A stretch of 64,000 bases of DNA from the NCBI GenBank assembly GCA_946894095.1, contig OX335655.1:3906001-3970000 (forward strand). The letters run 5' to 3'. Made by a program: the position numbers and the translations under genes. Of the stretch, positions 32,671 to 46,800 are shown piece after piece (the first letter of the stretch is position 1; each line of letters opens with the position of its first letter). Below the pieces are notes generated by a model, which saw only the letters and a program-made list of their open reading frames with translations, was not told the DNA's origin and made no database searches. Source of the DNA: Incurvaria masculella (Eukaryota > Arthropoda > Insecta > Lepidoptera > Incurvariidae).

Positions 32671-34029
32671 AAACTAAACATTCCTTATCAAATTACACTA
32701 GACCAAAACATAAATTTAAAAAAATTATATCTCGGTAACTAGACACTGTAGAGAAAAAAAATATAACTTTTTTGTCTAGAAAAAACATGAGGATTACGCT
32801 GGCGAAATCAATGTACTGGCCGTTACGACACCCTGTATATAATTGTTTATTTTTTCCTATGTATTTCAGCGTTGTATTAACCATTTGGGATTGTGAAGTT
32901 TTAATCTAAATCATAAACTGGGGTAATCAGAGAGAACCTGTCAAAACTTTGTACGAGATTAGCACAGGACTAACCATATAAAAACCGGTTTAGTACTAAA
33001 CTTAGTCCGCCCACTCTGAATACTGCTGACTACAATATTCCACTTGAACATTGAAAAACATAATGTGAATTCACGACAAAAGCAAACTGTAGTTCAGACG
33101 ACTTGATAATCCGGCGTAGCCTCGTTCTTCAACCGTCCAGATAATTGAGGTTCTGATTTTTTTAAATACAAATTGAAATTAATAAATCTCGAATTGCCTT
33201 AGTGAAAGGTGCCTGTTATATTACTTGAAGTAGTTTCCTACCTAACAAATTGTCATGTCTGATAATGTAAATTCATGTATACTTACCTACATAATGCGCA
33301 GTGATAATGTATTTAGCAGATTCCGTGACTAGATCCAGATAGATTAAGTTTGAACATTGCATTTGTTTTAATATTTTTGTAATAAGGTATGACAGTTTGC
33401 TTTTAATCTAAATCATGCTTAGGCGCGTTGCATAGTTTCATTTCACAAAAATGTTAATAATAATAGTTCCTATTTTATAAAAACAAATTTTAAAACATCT
33501 GGTCTTAGCTGTAACAAAAAATTTAAACATCACATTTATTAGACTAGAATAAAAATAATAATAATAATGTTAAATTAAAAACTTTGTTACAACCTGCACA
33601 TCATATTACACAAGTCATCACATCGTTCCATCGCTGGTCCAGAAAGCTTAAATGGTTACATATGCCTATTGTCTCGCTTCACCACAGTGCACTTTGCACC
33701 GTCTTTTAAGATGTTCTTTGTTGCCGATCTGCATGATGGAATGTATCTTCTTTGCATCTTAATTTTCTCACTGCAAATCTTCTTTTCCACTGCATTCGAA
33801 ATAAGTGTAACATAGAATATAAAATGATTTCCAGTTGTTCTATTGCATGAAGCAGCATGATCCCCACTTTTGGTAATATGCATATAAGCACAAGGCATAT
33901 AAGCGTGTGACATTGACATTCATCGGGAGATATATGTTGGTGACTTGCGGAACTTCGTAAAATGGAATATCTGTACTGTGATTGTTACTGGAATATTTAA
34001 GGAAGGTGGTTCTGTACGAAACCCTCTTA

Positions 34030-34370
34030 ATCCATTCCCGAAGGAATTAGGTGCCATGCCAGGACCTTCCCTTTATGAGCACGGCTGCATTGAACTGGAT
34101 GGAAAACACGGACAATTTTTCGTTGCCGCTTCGACCATCTTTTCATCCAATGCGATGGTACCAACACGGGCGGGCTTAAACCCTACCACCTAGTAGGGGA
34201 AGGGGACTTAAGTTTTACATGTATTCCGAACCATGGAGCAGCTCGCATTCGTGACTAAATGCACTTATCAAACTCGGAAAAAGAAAGACAGTGGTGCATG
34301 TCGGAATTGAACCCAGGCCTCTGGTAAGCTAGGCCAGTCCCCGCGCCACTAGGCTACGAGCCGCTCAAAT
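34030..34370 (-). mobile_element. tRNA-like SINE, 3'-truncated
   Basis: Head on the right: on the minus strand GAGCGGCTCGTAGCCTAGTG, then box-B-like GGGTTCAATTCC. The body matches 48592-49005. The tail part left of 34030 (GATGGCTAATACC) is absent. Confidence 0.75.
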
Positions 34371-34985
34371 TAATGTCCTTCGATACTTTTCACAAATATT
34401 GAAATGGTTAAACACATGTTAAGGCCCTGGTACTAGCCAAATCGCAAAGTTAGATTATAAGTGTCATTCTTACAATATATGATTCCTTGTCTATTAATCA
34501 ACCTATTTTCGTTAATGTATGTTACCTTTTTCTATACAAAATACATTGCGGAAACGGTGTCCATTTCCGAACTTTTTTGACTAAATGTAGAAATCTAAAA
34601 GCAAATGGAATTTTTTGTTTATGCATATATGCTGTTTTTGCTTATATCTAGAAATCGAATGACTTTCAGATTTCTAATGAGAAAAATCAACTTTTTTATT
34701 TTTATTATTATTTAAATAAATGATGGAATCAAAAAATATTAACAATCCATTATCAGTCTGGAGTTCTATTTGGATTTTCTGAAGCGTTTCACTACATATT
34801 ATTACATTTGTTAAAAATTGCATTTGTATGGCGAGAGTAGTTGGCCAGTCCTAGCGCCTTAACGTTATTTAAGCTTATGACGTCTTTTCGGTGTTCGTGG
34901 AGCAAAATTGAACCACTGTTACAAATGGCGCCCAACGTGGGGACAAACTCGACCGGAATCAGTTTTATTTGAGACATCTGTCAAC
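34371..34985. other. Unannotated AT-rich stretch
   Basis: No gene recognised. Confidence 0.5.
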
Positions 34986-35289
34986 GAAATTGGCGTTTAC
35001 GGCAAACCGATCGACTGGCGTTTTCTCCAAACTCCATACAAGTTTTTACTAGATATTCTGGGGTTTTACTTCTTCAAGCTGTCAAAGTCAAACGCGGACT
35101 TGCGATTTGTATGTAAACGCGGAGTGGACGTAAACGGAAACGTCGACGTATTTACGGCAACGTTGAGTAAGCTGTCAAATCAAGCTCGGACTCGCAAATC
35201 TTAGTTCGCTTAACGCCCGCTGCGCGCGCTCTTCAATTTCTCCATACATTTGAAAACGCCAGTCGATCGGTTTGCCGTAACGCCAATTT
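34986..35289. mobile_element. 304-bp MITE with about 40-bp inverted ends
   Basis: AAATTGGCGTTTACGGCAAA/CCGATCGACTGGCGTTTTC faces GAAAACGCCAGTCGATCGG/TTTGCCGTAACGCCAATTT, nearly perfect. The interior has several GTAAACG motifs. No protein. Confidence 0.8.
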
Positions 35290-35900
35290 AGGTGACAACT
35301 TAGACTACCGGCTCTGCTAGCATATGGATGTACTAAGCAATTCATCAAAAAGTTGTAAGTGCATGTTATCATTTCGAGACTTTGAAAATGGACATGTTGC
35401 ATGACTAAAATATTTACCGAGTTTTATAGAGTTAGATGTACTTCAGTCTGCATGAGACTACGGATAAATCGGTGCCTTTAAAATTATTTTCATCACATTA
35501 TATCTAAAAGACAGATAGTGACCAACAGTTTTCCACCCAGCCAATGGAGGGCTAACACAATACAAGACAAGTTCGTTTGGGTATGGTGTTGAACAAACGT
35601 AAACAGGGGAATGTTTCCAAGGGTCTAAACATGTTGACAATGTTAATAGCGTGAATCTACTTTAATAGTACAACACATTCCCGATACATTAAATATGTTT
35701 CTTTTGATCTAACCAACAATTATTTTCGATAAGTTGTTTTTTCTGTACATGTATGTTCCACTGATTTCATAACTCATTTAAGTAGTATTAGGTTGATCTC
35801 TCATTAGATTGGCTCCAGTGCATTTGCTGTTTGTGTTCAAGTCACGATAAAAGCTTGTTAGGTTAAGTTAGATTAGGTTACTGTTTCATTTCGAGAAGGT

Positions 35901-36043
35901 AAAGTCGTTTCTTCTGAAATATATACACCGGGAATGGAGACATATTTGAGATCTCTTTCTGTCATGCTGATTGTATCCATAGGGCAAAACGGACTTAGGG
36001 ATTCCTTCTCTTTCCAGTGTATACATTCGATAGGAAACAACTG
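35901..36043. mobile_element. MITE, AGTCGTTTC family
   Basis: AAGTCGTTTCTTCTGAAAT to TTCCAGTGTATACATTCGATAGGAAACAACT-type ends, with the interior GAGATCTCTTTCTGTCATGC. Related to 43923-44068 and 46720-46953. Confidence 0.6.
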
Positions 36044-36802
36044 CACTTGGTTGTAGAATACCAGCCGTTCAGTTTCACAAGTCAAAGATAAAACTCGTAC
36101 CTCAAAAAAGCTTGTAAACCGCGATAAAATCTCTGATTTGCGAAATATTTGTTTCTGTGTAATTATACATAGGTAGTGTGTGAGTAGTAGTCCATATACC
36201 CCTATTTTCACCACCTCCAGTTACCTGAAATTCGATAGTTAACTTTCAGCTACATTGCATATTTGTATGATGTAACCGAAAGATAACTTTGGGATTTTAG
36301 TAGCTGGAGGTGGTGCAACCGGGCGATAGTTAAGTTGTACACGGAGACGGCTGACGCCAGCTTTGTCCAGGACTGTGTGAAAGTGGCCTACAAATGTATT
36401 GTATTGAGTATATTAATATAATATGCACCAGCAGCTTGAAGCTGTTGCGTGTAATTTACCAGTTAGTTTTAATAGCTGAGTGCACTTTTATTAATTAATT
36501 TGAGACTAATTTGCCAAAGCTGTCTATTGTTATAAATTTCGTCACCCCTATTCGTTTCAACGACCAATATGCATGAGTTGCTTATTTTTACTTGCAGAAT
36601 CACCTCCAAGAGCAATGTGCCTTCTGCATTGACATCCATAATACGACCATGTGGTATTTTGCACATACATTCAAAAGACAATGAATATACCACATGCAGG
36701 ATGTTGCAACGACCAGTATATTTATTTCGCCAGCTAATCCTCATATTTTTTTTCCCTTAAATGTCTAGTTACGGAGATATTTTTTATATTTATGTTTTTG
36801 TC

Positions 36803-37140
36803 TATACTCCCTACAAACCAAACGTGCAGTCGGGGCCATAAAAGTTTATGAGCTAGTGAAGCCCAGTTGTGGATGCGCGATTATCGATAGCGTCGATAGA
36901 TATTTCATGATTTCATGAACAAGATGTTGTTGGTGGATATTCTAACTGCTAGATGACAGACGACTTTATTTTAATTTTAATTTGAAACTTGTGCAGATAT
37001 AAAAACATTTAATATACTTCCCTAGTAAATATACTTACCATTATCGATACCGCTATCGATAATCGCGAATCCACAACTGGGCTTCACTAGCTCATAAACT
37101 TTTATGGCCCCGACTGCACGCTTGGTTTGTAGGGAGTATA
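36803..37140. mobile_element. 338-bp MITE with about 88-bp inverted ends
   Basis: TATACTCCCTACAAACCAAA and GGGGCCATAAAAGTTTATGA/GCTAGTGAAGCCCAGTTGTG on the left mirror CACAACTGGGCTTCACTAGC and TTTGGTTTGTAGGGAGTATA-like sequence on the right. The interior also contains TATCGATAGCGTCGATAGAT facing ACCGCTATCGATAATCGCG. No protein. Confidence 0.8.
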
Positions 37141-37164
37141 GTGTTATTTGACGCGGCACATTGT

Positions 37165-37360
37165 AACCGTGCCTAAGGAAGGTCTTGGCATGGAACCTAG
37201 AATCCCACGTGGCGCGTCAGGCTAATGTCATGACAGTAGGTGTGATATTAGCCATCCATGTGCAAGTACATTTAATTCTCTTTACACTAAATTAATTAAT
37301 TACTTTGTATGGTCAAAGCCAAACTTTATTTAGAGGATATTCAAAAAAAAGTTATTAAAC
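37165..37360. repeat. Repeat shared in inverted orientation with 32463-32670
   Basis: GGAAGGTCTTGGCATGGAAC to TGATATTAGCCATCCATG, then TTTACACTAAATTAATTAAT. A SINE tail plus adjoining sequence, reversed relative to the other copy. Confidence 0.55.
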
Positions 37361-38520
37361 TTTTTTGTTTTTTTTTTTCGATCTCAATAATATTTTTCCA
37401 AATTGAATGTACTTACTGGCCTTTGCAACATGCTTTATGTAATGATCCTATCCATGTAATTGTATTTAAAAAAACGCGAATCACATGTTTTTATTTAATA
37501 TCTTCCACTGAATATTGTTTTTATGTCAATTTCGAGCATTCGTCTGAACATAAAAAAATAACCTGCTTAGAAATCATATTGATGACAGGAGGGCCTTAAT
37601 TGATTGTAACTACCTATTTTAATTTAAGTATTTTGTTGCAACGTTCTTGGGTAGTGTTGTTTTTATCTGTTAGTACCTATAGCAAATATTTTTAAGCAAA
37701 AAGGTCTGTACTTACACATACATTTTCAAGGAAATGATTGTCTATTTTGATAAAGAGATACGTATAAGTATTAAACCTGTCCTGTTACTGGCCCCTTTTG
37801 TCTGGACATTTAGTTTAGTATTCATCCTGAGGAAGGGGTTTTAAAATTCTACTCTTGACAAGCATTGAGAAAAATGCCACCACTTTCTATGTATAATGTA
37901 GTTAAAGTTCTCCACGCGGGGGCCAGATTACAGGAGAGCAACTGTATTTTTAAAAGTTGAACTTGTTCCACTCAATAAATACCTCACTTTAACCAGTGCC
38001 TTTCATTTTGTAATTTTTGACAGTTGGCAACATCATCGCTTCTATCGCCTGATGTATTACCAGCATGAGGAAAATGACAGAGAGAAAATTTAGCCTCCAT
38101 GGTAAAAATATGTATTAATTTGTGGCGGTTGACTCCTAGCAAAACTGTAACCCATACAAAATGTCTTATACACAGAACGCAAAGTAGTGCACGTTGAGGC
38201 ACGAATATTTTCGTTTTTTGTTCACAACGTATAGCCACAATAGTTGACGCGAAATAATTTTGTTGTAATAAAAAAAATGATTGTATTAAATAGGACAATT
38301 CGAATATTTACGAGTATGTAGCTGTTCCTAGTAGTAGGCAGGTTCATACTTTGTAATAGCAAATTCATTGAGTACCTATTGGATGTAAGCCTGTGTAAAA
38401 GAACTTTCACGGCATCACCCTAGACTCCACTCATTTGACTGCTGTGGCGCCGAGGGTGATGCGCTGTGAACATAAGTTTCAAATTCTTAAGACGATAATG
38501 AGTTGATCGACTTCCATACA
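37361..38520. other. Unannotated stretch
   Basis: AT-rich. A short dyad GGCATCACCCTAGACTCC to GGGTGATGCGC occurs at 38411-38464. Otherwise nothing recognised. Confidence 0.5.
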
Positions 38521-39973
38521 ATGGCTCATGCCTGTTTCCTCAGTCAAATTAGGAAAAAAAATCGGATATTTTGCACATTAAATAAATCAACCGAGAGCTA
38601 CGTGCACAGAGTACGACACAGAGTATTTTAAGTAGAGGCTACGTCCGTACGTTTTGATTTGTTTGGTAACTTATCTTATATCCATGATATAATGCTCTAA
38701 AGATATGTATCAAAATGTTTAAGGACGTATATCATGAATATAGGTTTAGTTCCATGTTTGAAGCTAGAGATGTCAAGTGTGGAGGTACAAGAAAATAGAT
38801 ACAAATAAGCTACCACCTATTTTACAGCCTGTGTCAGTTTAGCTGGTAGGGGTTGCATTGTTCTTGCCTTTGTAATGCAAAAAATAATAAATCTGTAAGG
38901 GGTGTTCATGGAGTAAGTTGTGTTGTTTTATAAGATACTGCGTTTGCAGACACTATGCATGATGCTAAAACTAAATTGACGATTTTTAGAAATCTTTTCT
39001 GTATGTATGTATGTATGTATGTTCCTCCATAACTCTCAAACCGATCATCCGAATTCGATTAAACTTAGTACACGTACATTTAACTACCCGGCAATCTGGA
39101 TAGGCTAAATATAATTCAGTTCCGCTTACGCTAAGATGTGGCTGTCGTACAAACCGGAATGTTTTTGCATTCAATATTAGATTTAAGTTTTCTTTTACAC
39201 TACTATATCATTCAAAATTAGTTTTAAAGTTTTTAATTAGTTTAAAAGATATCAAGTTAGGGATGGATCATCGATCGCTCATATTTAGGCATTTGCTACC
39301 ACTTATCCGATTTCGATGCTAATTGTACCGAAGTATGGCTTGGTATCGCTTCACTCTAAATCGCCAGAGGTGCGACCAGTGGGATAAAATGCTTGTTACT
39401 TGAGATCCAATTACCCGATTCTACTCAAAACTTATGGGCGTGTAGTGTAGTAGTGAGTGTTAATTTCTTGTAATTTGCGAACCACTCACCCGATTTATAT
39501 GCATATTTTATCTTTCGATGTTGAGGCTGGTTGTGGTTCGGAGTCCACGTAAAACTTAAAATCCCTTCGTTACTTACTTACTAGGTATGTAATATTGCAG
39601 TGTAAGTGCAGAAAGGTTCTGGCGACACATGATTTTTATTTTATTTTGAAAAATAGCCACCAAATGTTTCCGAAGCTCTAAATGGGAATGATTTGATGTT
39701 TCTCATTACATCTTACGATCTTGATCAAATTTGGTAGATGGATACATTGTCCTGGACCAGCCTTTTGGACCAGGCCTTTGGGCAACTTTTTATCCATAAA
39801 ATAATTCAGCCGACATTAACCCGAGCGGAGCCGGGGACCGCAGTTAGTCAATAAATAAAATTATAAAAAAAAAAGTCCAGACGTAGTAGCTCTCTCTCTC
39901 AGTTAGTTTATTTAATGTGCATAATTTCAGAAAAATATTTCTAAATTTGACTGAGGAAACAGGCACGAGCCAT
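38521..39973. mobile_element. Candidate 1.45-kb element with 66-bp inverted ends
   Basis: ATGGCTCATGCCTGTTTCCT/CAGTCAAAT at 38521 is the inverted copy of ATTTGACTGAGGAAACAGGC/ACGAGCCAT ending at 39973, with homology continuing to TGCACATTAAATAA. The interior has no transposase frame and includes other repeat text (GTAT microsatellite 39000-39021, CCCGAGCGGAGCCGG 39820). It may instead be two separate insertions of one repeat. Confidence 0.45.
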
Positions 39974-39977
39974 CCTC

Positions 39978-40527
39978 TTAAGGTGGCCCATCCCGGCGGC
40001 CTCAACTCATTTGCGGGCACGGTACAAAACCGTGCTGTTGCGCTCTGGGACCTTCTCTGTTTCTAAGAATAAGACAGGCTCCGTTATAAGGAAGATGCAA
40101 CCTGTCCACAAAAAAGACAATGTGCATAGTGTATGATTTGGTAAGATTTACGAAAATTTTAATTTTAAAACGACTTATAGCTAAAAGTAAACCACGACCG
40201 CTGTAGTCAAACATCTAACAAAAACCAAATAGATTATAAATCTTGATTAAACAAGCTATGTCTGATAACTAATCTTTTTAAGATGTTCTTACTTTATCAT
40301 TGCGTAATCCACCTCCAAAGTAATTGTATAAAACGCGCGAAAAATCCGAACTTTCGGACGTTATAACTTGGAAACCAAACACAATTTTACAATGCCAATG
40401 GTTATCAGACATCTAGTTCAATCAAATAAAGCTATATTGATCAAAATTTTGGATCTCTGACAAGAAATATAGGCGTGATCTTCTTTCCCCATTTGTATGG
40501 GGAAATGAGCGGGTTGGGCCACCTTAA
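39978..40527. mobile_element. TTAA-flanked MITE (copy 3, reverse)
   Basis: TTAAGGTGGCCCATCCCGGC to GAGCGGGTTGGGCCACCTTAA. The interior is reversed relative to 22253-22789. Confidence 0.8.
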
Positions 40528-40895
40528 GTATGTATCTTTATACACGTATTTCATATTAGTTAGGTACTTATTTTAAATTAGTTATTAAAAATCTTTATCG
40601 TGAACTGAAACTGGCCTTTATATAATGTTCGCCCTGGAAATAAAACAATCTTATATAATTGAAGTGAACATTTAATTTCGTGCCAAAAACTAAATAAAAT
40701 AATTATGTCAACGTAACAAAAGAAAGTAAGTAGCCCGAAAGCATAAAATAATCCAAATTACCACTAGATCTTGCCAATTGCAAGATCTAGTAAAAGCAAT
40801 CAGCCTCGCAGTCAGCAAACAGCGCCGGGGAAACTCAAGGAGAAATCGTCGCCAAAGCCCCGCACAAGGTCGGACGTGCGTAGGGACTAGTGACG

Positions 40896-43800
40896 TCAGC
40901 AAGGGTACATGTCGGCCCAATTGGCGCCAGCGGACACAGCCACAGGTAACTTTATATCCATCCCACACGCAATACCGCACGATTCCATCGCAGCCTTCAC
41001 TAGATCTACGGACAAAATATTGTTTCATTAGTACATTGGCTAATGAACGTCTGATATTGTACCCAGTCAACCGCTGGGAATCCTGAATGCCAGACGAGCG
41101 AAATGGCACCCGGCCATGTTTATTTTTAAGCACATTTACTTTTTTCATATTAAGCAGGTACGTCGCTTATTCCAAGGAATGTGATATGTATGTATAATCG
41201 ACCGTGAAGCAAGAACACATTAATTAAAGAAAGAGCCCTGCAAAAAGAATTGCTTCAGGAATATACTGCCCACGGAGGATAGAGGGAGAGAGGAGATGTT
41301 TTTAACTCATATAACTAAGGATCGCAGCGTGACACTGTGCGGGGAAGCGGGGGGAAAATCGCTTCATGGTGGGGTCATGCACCGCCCATTTTTGCGAAAT
41401 GCATCTACCAGAAGAATCGATATTCTGGTAGCAGCTATTCCGAGAGCTATTCTTAGTGGTTACAAGATTACAACTAGATGGCGCCTTTATTTCTAAGTGT
41501 TTTTTTCTATTAAAACACCTTAGAAATTTAAATCTATGCCTTCGCGCGGATTAAAATAATTTTAATTTAAAAATGTCATTAAAATTTGCATCATGAGATC
41601 AACATTTCTTACCGTAAAACGAAAATAATTGCACGCCATCTATCGGCACATAGCAAGAGCGATACATCGATACAATGCTCGAATATTGACTCAAATTATA
41701 AAATATGAGGTGTTTTACTGACAAATAAAACGTAATTCCACCTACAAACTTTAGATTATTTTGCCCTGTGTAATGTTTGTAACATTTTACATAAAATCTC
41801 ATCGTGTAATCGACTGTTCGCCGAAAATTGCTCCGCAGACCATAATATTGTCCCACAACCTAACACCGCCAGCGCCATGTCGCGAATGTCCCTAAGCCAC
41901 GCCTTCTTTATCACGTGGGCTGTGACTTAGCGACCCACTTGGTGGACACAGACCCAGTTTTTAGACCATCTCCTCTCTACCTCTATCCTCCGTGATACTG
42001 CCAGTCTGGACCCGAACCAGCAAAACATATCGTTCGCGGGTATTGCGTTTACCAATTTTGCCACCTGCTGTATACCCGTAATTTGTAATTCTCCCACAGT
42101 CCCTCCTCCCGTAATCAATACCTCCTACTAACACAGTGCTTAAGATTATACCGACACACATTTATTTAACTCTTCATTTGCGTTGCGGACATCGACTGCA
42201 AAGATTCATTCAAACATTAGGAGAATTCCAAATTCAATTAGTTAATTAGTTAAAGAAAGAGCCCAATAGCCTCTTTCCTTAACTAATGTGTCCTTGCTTC
42301 ACGGTCGAGTATACATACAACGGTGAAACAGTATTGAATAAGGGCAAACTCTTTGTTGATCTTCGCAAGTTCTCGAAGTCTCTGTTGCTCGACTACTTTG
42401 AACTGGCTGGAATAAACGGTCATTTTTCATTGCCGCTTCGACCATCGTTCATTCAATGCCTGGTAAGGAACGTGGAACCCAGCCGCGCTTAGAGCTGCTT
42501 CACCCAGCTTGTCGAACCGCAAGGGCGTCTCGCCACTGGAATACCTACCGAGGCTCCTTAAGGTGGGCCCTTAAGCATCGGAATATTACGCTCCCTATAC
42601 AAACGTAGTTTACTAACTAATTGAAAACCACTGTTCCAATTAACTTCATATTTGGTATCTAATATCAAGCAACAAATATCTGTGTCTGCATGCTTTTGTT
42701 TTATCGGTATATGTATCCTGGGTCAAACCACAGGGAAAACCAAATTTGTATGGGGATATTCTTTTTGCTTTAATTTCATTCAGCTTAGGTTTTTCAAAAA
42801 ACCAACACGTGCAGACACAGATATTGGTGGCCTGATATTAGATAATAAATAACAATTAAATTGGATTAGTTGGTTTTCAAATGATTAGTAAACTACGTTT
42901 GTATGGGGAGCATAGCTAACGGGCCATTCTTAATCGAAGTATACGAAGCTCACCCCGGATGGTGCTCAGTTGACTCTCCCAAACGAGCTCGTCGTGTATC
43001 TGTAGCACCAGATGACAGTCGGCGGGCGGTGTCGCCGTGCGCAGGCTGCGATCGGTCGATATCATGGCCGCCTTGCACAGGTCGGCTGCCGAGCCTGACG
43101 TCAGTCGTTGTATCAACTTACAGCATGCACCAAGAACGTTACCGAGGAATGAATACGAGACACGCCTGACGAATATTTCATCAGCTGTATTCAGAGAGCA
43201 CCTTAGTACGAGATTAGCACCGGCCTATCATGAAAAAAACCGGTTTAGTCCGGAGGATTTAAGGCGGGCCATCCCGCTCAACTCCCCATACAAACGGGGA
43301 AAGAAGATGACGCCCATATTTCTTGTTAGAGATCCCAAATTATGCTCAAAATAGCTTCATTTGATCAAACTACTAGATGTCTGATGACCGTTGGCATGGT
43401 AAAATGGTGTTTGGTTTCTAGTTATAAGGTTCGAAAGTTCGAAATTTTCGCGCGTTTTATACAAAAACTTTGGAGGTGGATTACGCAATGATAAAGTAAG
43501 AACAACTTAAAAAGATTAGTCATCAGACATAGCTTATTTAATCAAGATTTATAATCTATTTGGTTTTTGTTAGATTTTCGACTTCAGCAGTCGTGGTTTA
43601 CTTTTAGCTATAGGTCGTTTGGTAATTTAAATTTTCGTAAATCTTACCAAATCATACACTATGCACATTGTCTTTTTTGTGGACATGTTGCATCTTCCTC
43701 ATCACGGAGCCTGTCTTATTCTTTGAAACAGAGAAGGTCCCAGAACGCAACAGCACGGTTTTGTACCGTGCCCGCGAATGAGTTAGTCCCGCCGGGGTTG

Positions 43801-46800
43801 GGCCACTTTAAGTTAGACCGCCCTCTCTGAATACGACAGCTTATCATGAGCCCATGTAGTGATGTTGACTACACGCGACTAGCTGGACAGTGCCCATTTG
43901 AAAAGCGGAACTGAATATCAAGTACAGTCGTTACTTATCAAATGTATACACTGGAAAGAGAAGGAATTTCTAAGTCCCTTTTACTCTATGGTTGACGTCA
44001 GCATGTCAGAAAGAGATCTCAAATTTGTCTCTATTTCCGGTGTATAGATTTCAGACGAAACGACTGTACACTGTTCCCGAAAAATGCCTCAATTGTTGGA
44101 ATTTCAAATTAATATGGAGATTTATGGTGTGATTGTTTCATTGGAGGAAGATTGCATAAAAAAGTTTGCTAGATAAATTGCGTATTGATTTCCGATTGCT
44201 CCACACATGCAGCGATTACGCATGTCTCCAACAGATGTCGATCGCATCAAGCTGTTTTCATTTGCTTTGCTGACTTGGCTAATATACTCTTTGAAGAAAA
44301 ATATTGCTTTATTGACATTACTTGAACAATATTAACATGATCACATATTTCTTAGTAAAGCATGGTAAAGGAAAAAATATAAAGAGATTGTTTTCATGTT
44401 TGACCCGTACGGAGCAGGCAAAATACATTAGAACAGCAGGTCTATTCCTGGCATTCATTAATCAGGAATCAGGAATCCTGAGTCTAGAATACCGCTTTTG
44501 TCGCGGTTTTCAAAGCGATTTTCTTGATGAAAATATTCCGGAGCATAGTTTTTTTAATCAATCGAGGTTTTCCGTGGAAAAACTCGCTTTGAAAATCGCT
44601 ATGAAAGCGGTTCTTCAGGAAAACTGAAATAACTCAATTATAATTTGATTAAATATGTACAAACTAACAACCGCTTTTTTCGTCCATAAAGGAGTGGACC
44701 TTCTCCTGAAAACCAAGGCCTACCTCCGATCTCTTTTCTCTTCGTCGGATAACTTTTTTCTCAAATTAAACCACAGCGTTATTCCATCGTAAATCGCTCG
44801 GACGCAAGTCAACACTGCATAAGCTACATACACGTGTGGTACATACAAATGATACACGTATAATCAACACTACAATTAACTAGTCTTGTAAAATCAGCAT
44901 TGAGACCCTTTTATTCGGGTAATTTTATTAAAAAAACAAGATTATGCCAAATTGTTGTAGTTACTCGTTTAATTGATGACAAAGAACAAGGTAATCTACG
45001 GCCCATGTAAATTCTACCTCCTGAACGACATACCTTGTATCATGAAGTTGACTGCCTGCCGCTCAGCCTGTGCCCTAAGAGCGAAGTTGTCGCTGAATAT
45101 GTTGCGGAACGTGCGGCGCCGCCCGCACAGCGTCTCCAGCGTGCCGTCCCCCACTCGGCAGCGCTCCACCAAGCGCTGCCCAAAGGACTTCAGCGATGGA
45201 AATGTTCCTGAAAACATTGACGGTTCTACTCCGATTTAGGGACTGCGAACTGTGAGCGAAGATAGCGCTGAGGATGTTGCGGGCCGTTCAGTGCATAGCG
45301 TCTTCGTTAACCGATCATTATATAAGAGAGTATCTGTTAATTGTATTGTATAAATCTGTTAAAAACAGCAGAGCTTCTTCATAAATTAGCTCTGAACCCA
45401 AATCTGATTGAACAGTCATCTTCGTCGAGTATGTAATGTTGTAGTTTTTATTTTAATTAGATATCTTTATCCGTTTACCCAAGACATCTTTTCAATCGAT
45501 TCACGGTAATTGACGATTCTTCTTACACAACGGAGACGTGTGTTTACCTAAAATGAATCCCTGACCTGCAGGCTTATTTCTGGAATTCCGTAATCAGGAA
45601 TCTTGAGTCTAGAAAACCGCGTTTAATGCGGTTTTCAAAACGATTTTCTTGACGAAAATATTCCGGAGTGTATTTCAATTTAATCAAGGTTTCCCGTCGA
45701 GAAAATCACTTTGAAAACAGCTATAAAAGCAGGTTTCTAGATTCAGGATTCCTGATTCCCGATTACGGAATTCCAGGAATAGGCCTGCTGAACTAGAGCA
45801 AGGGCCGAGTGCACGAAAGGACGACAATAAAAAATCAAAATCAACGTATGATTAATCACGTCACTTTGTATGAACAGTATGGAATGAACTCCACGAGGTT
45901 CACTAAAAGTGACGTGTTTGAACATTGATTAACTCAGCCGCCTCTTCGTGCAATCGGGGCCAACTCGATTCACTGCGAGTTCAACTTACTGTTGAAGCTG
46001 GAGATGACGGTGAGTGTTTGGTCGTAGCTCATGTTGAGAATGTCCATGAGTTTCTTGGTGCCGGCGCCGTACATGCTCGCGTACACCATGCGCTTTGTTC
46101 TTTCTCGGTCCTCCTGGCTCACCTCATCTGGTTGTTTGTCCAGCCTGGGCCAACATTATGGCTGAACGATGCAAGGAGAGACCTTTTTAAGGCTGGTATG
46201 TGAGGTAAGCAGATGTCATATCTGTTGGAATTTAGGTCAGTCGAGCGTTACAATCCACTCTCGATTGACCACTTCCCGCGCACTATTTTCTACATCTTAG
46301 GGCCGAGTACACGAAAGGACAGAAAATCAAAATCAACGTCAACGTACAATTAAACACGTCACTTTGTATGGACAGTATGGAAGGCACTCCATGCGGTTTA
46401 CTCAAAGGGACGTGTTTGAACATTGATTAATTTGACCGTCTCTTCGTGCAATCGGGGCTTAATCCTCGTACCTAACTAAAGATGAGCTTTATCGCTGCAT
46501 AAAATGATCGAAACGACAGTGGATCGCCTGCGTTTAGTCGTTCTCGATTTAGTGAATAGTGTTACTGGACTAGTTCCGCAATATTGTGTGAGAGCAGTGT
46601 CAAATGAAATAAGGTATAGTGATGAAAATCGAAAAGGGCATGTTGCAATGGTTTGGTAATGTTGTAGGGAGAATCAGAGATTTACGAAACATATGTAGCC
46701 TAGAAGAACGTGCGTTACGACAGTCGTTTACTCTCAATTGTATACACTGAAAAGAGAAGGAATTCCCTTTGACACTGTACTTCGTCTATTCGGTCATAGA

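Noticed and set aside
40708..41148. 146-codon open frame on the minus strand over the POLN terminal exon
   Set aside because: The correct exon frame is shifted by one base and ends VAVSAGANWADMYPC; this longer frame has no homology and spans UTR and intron.
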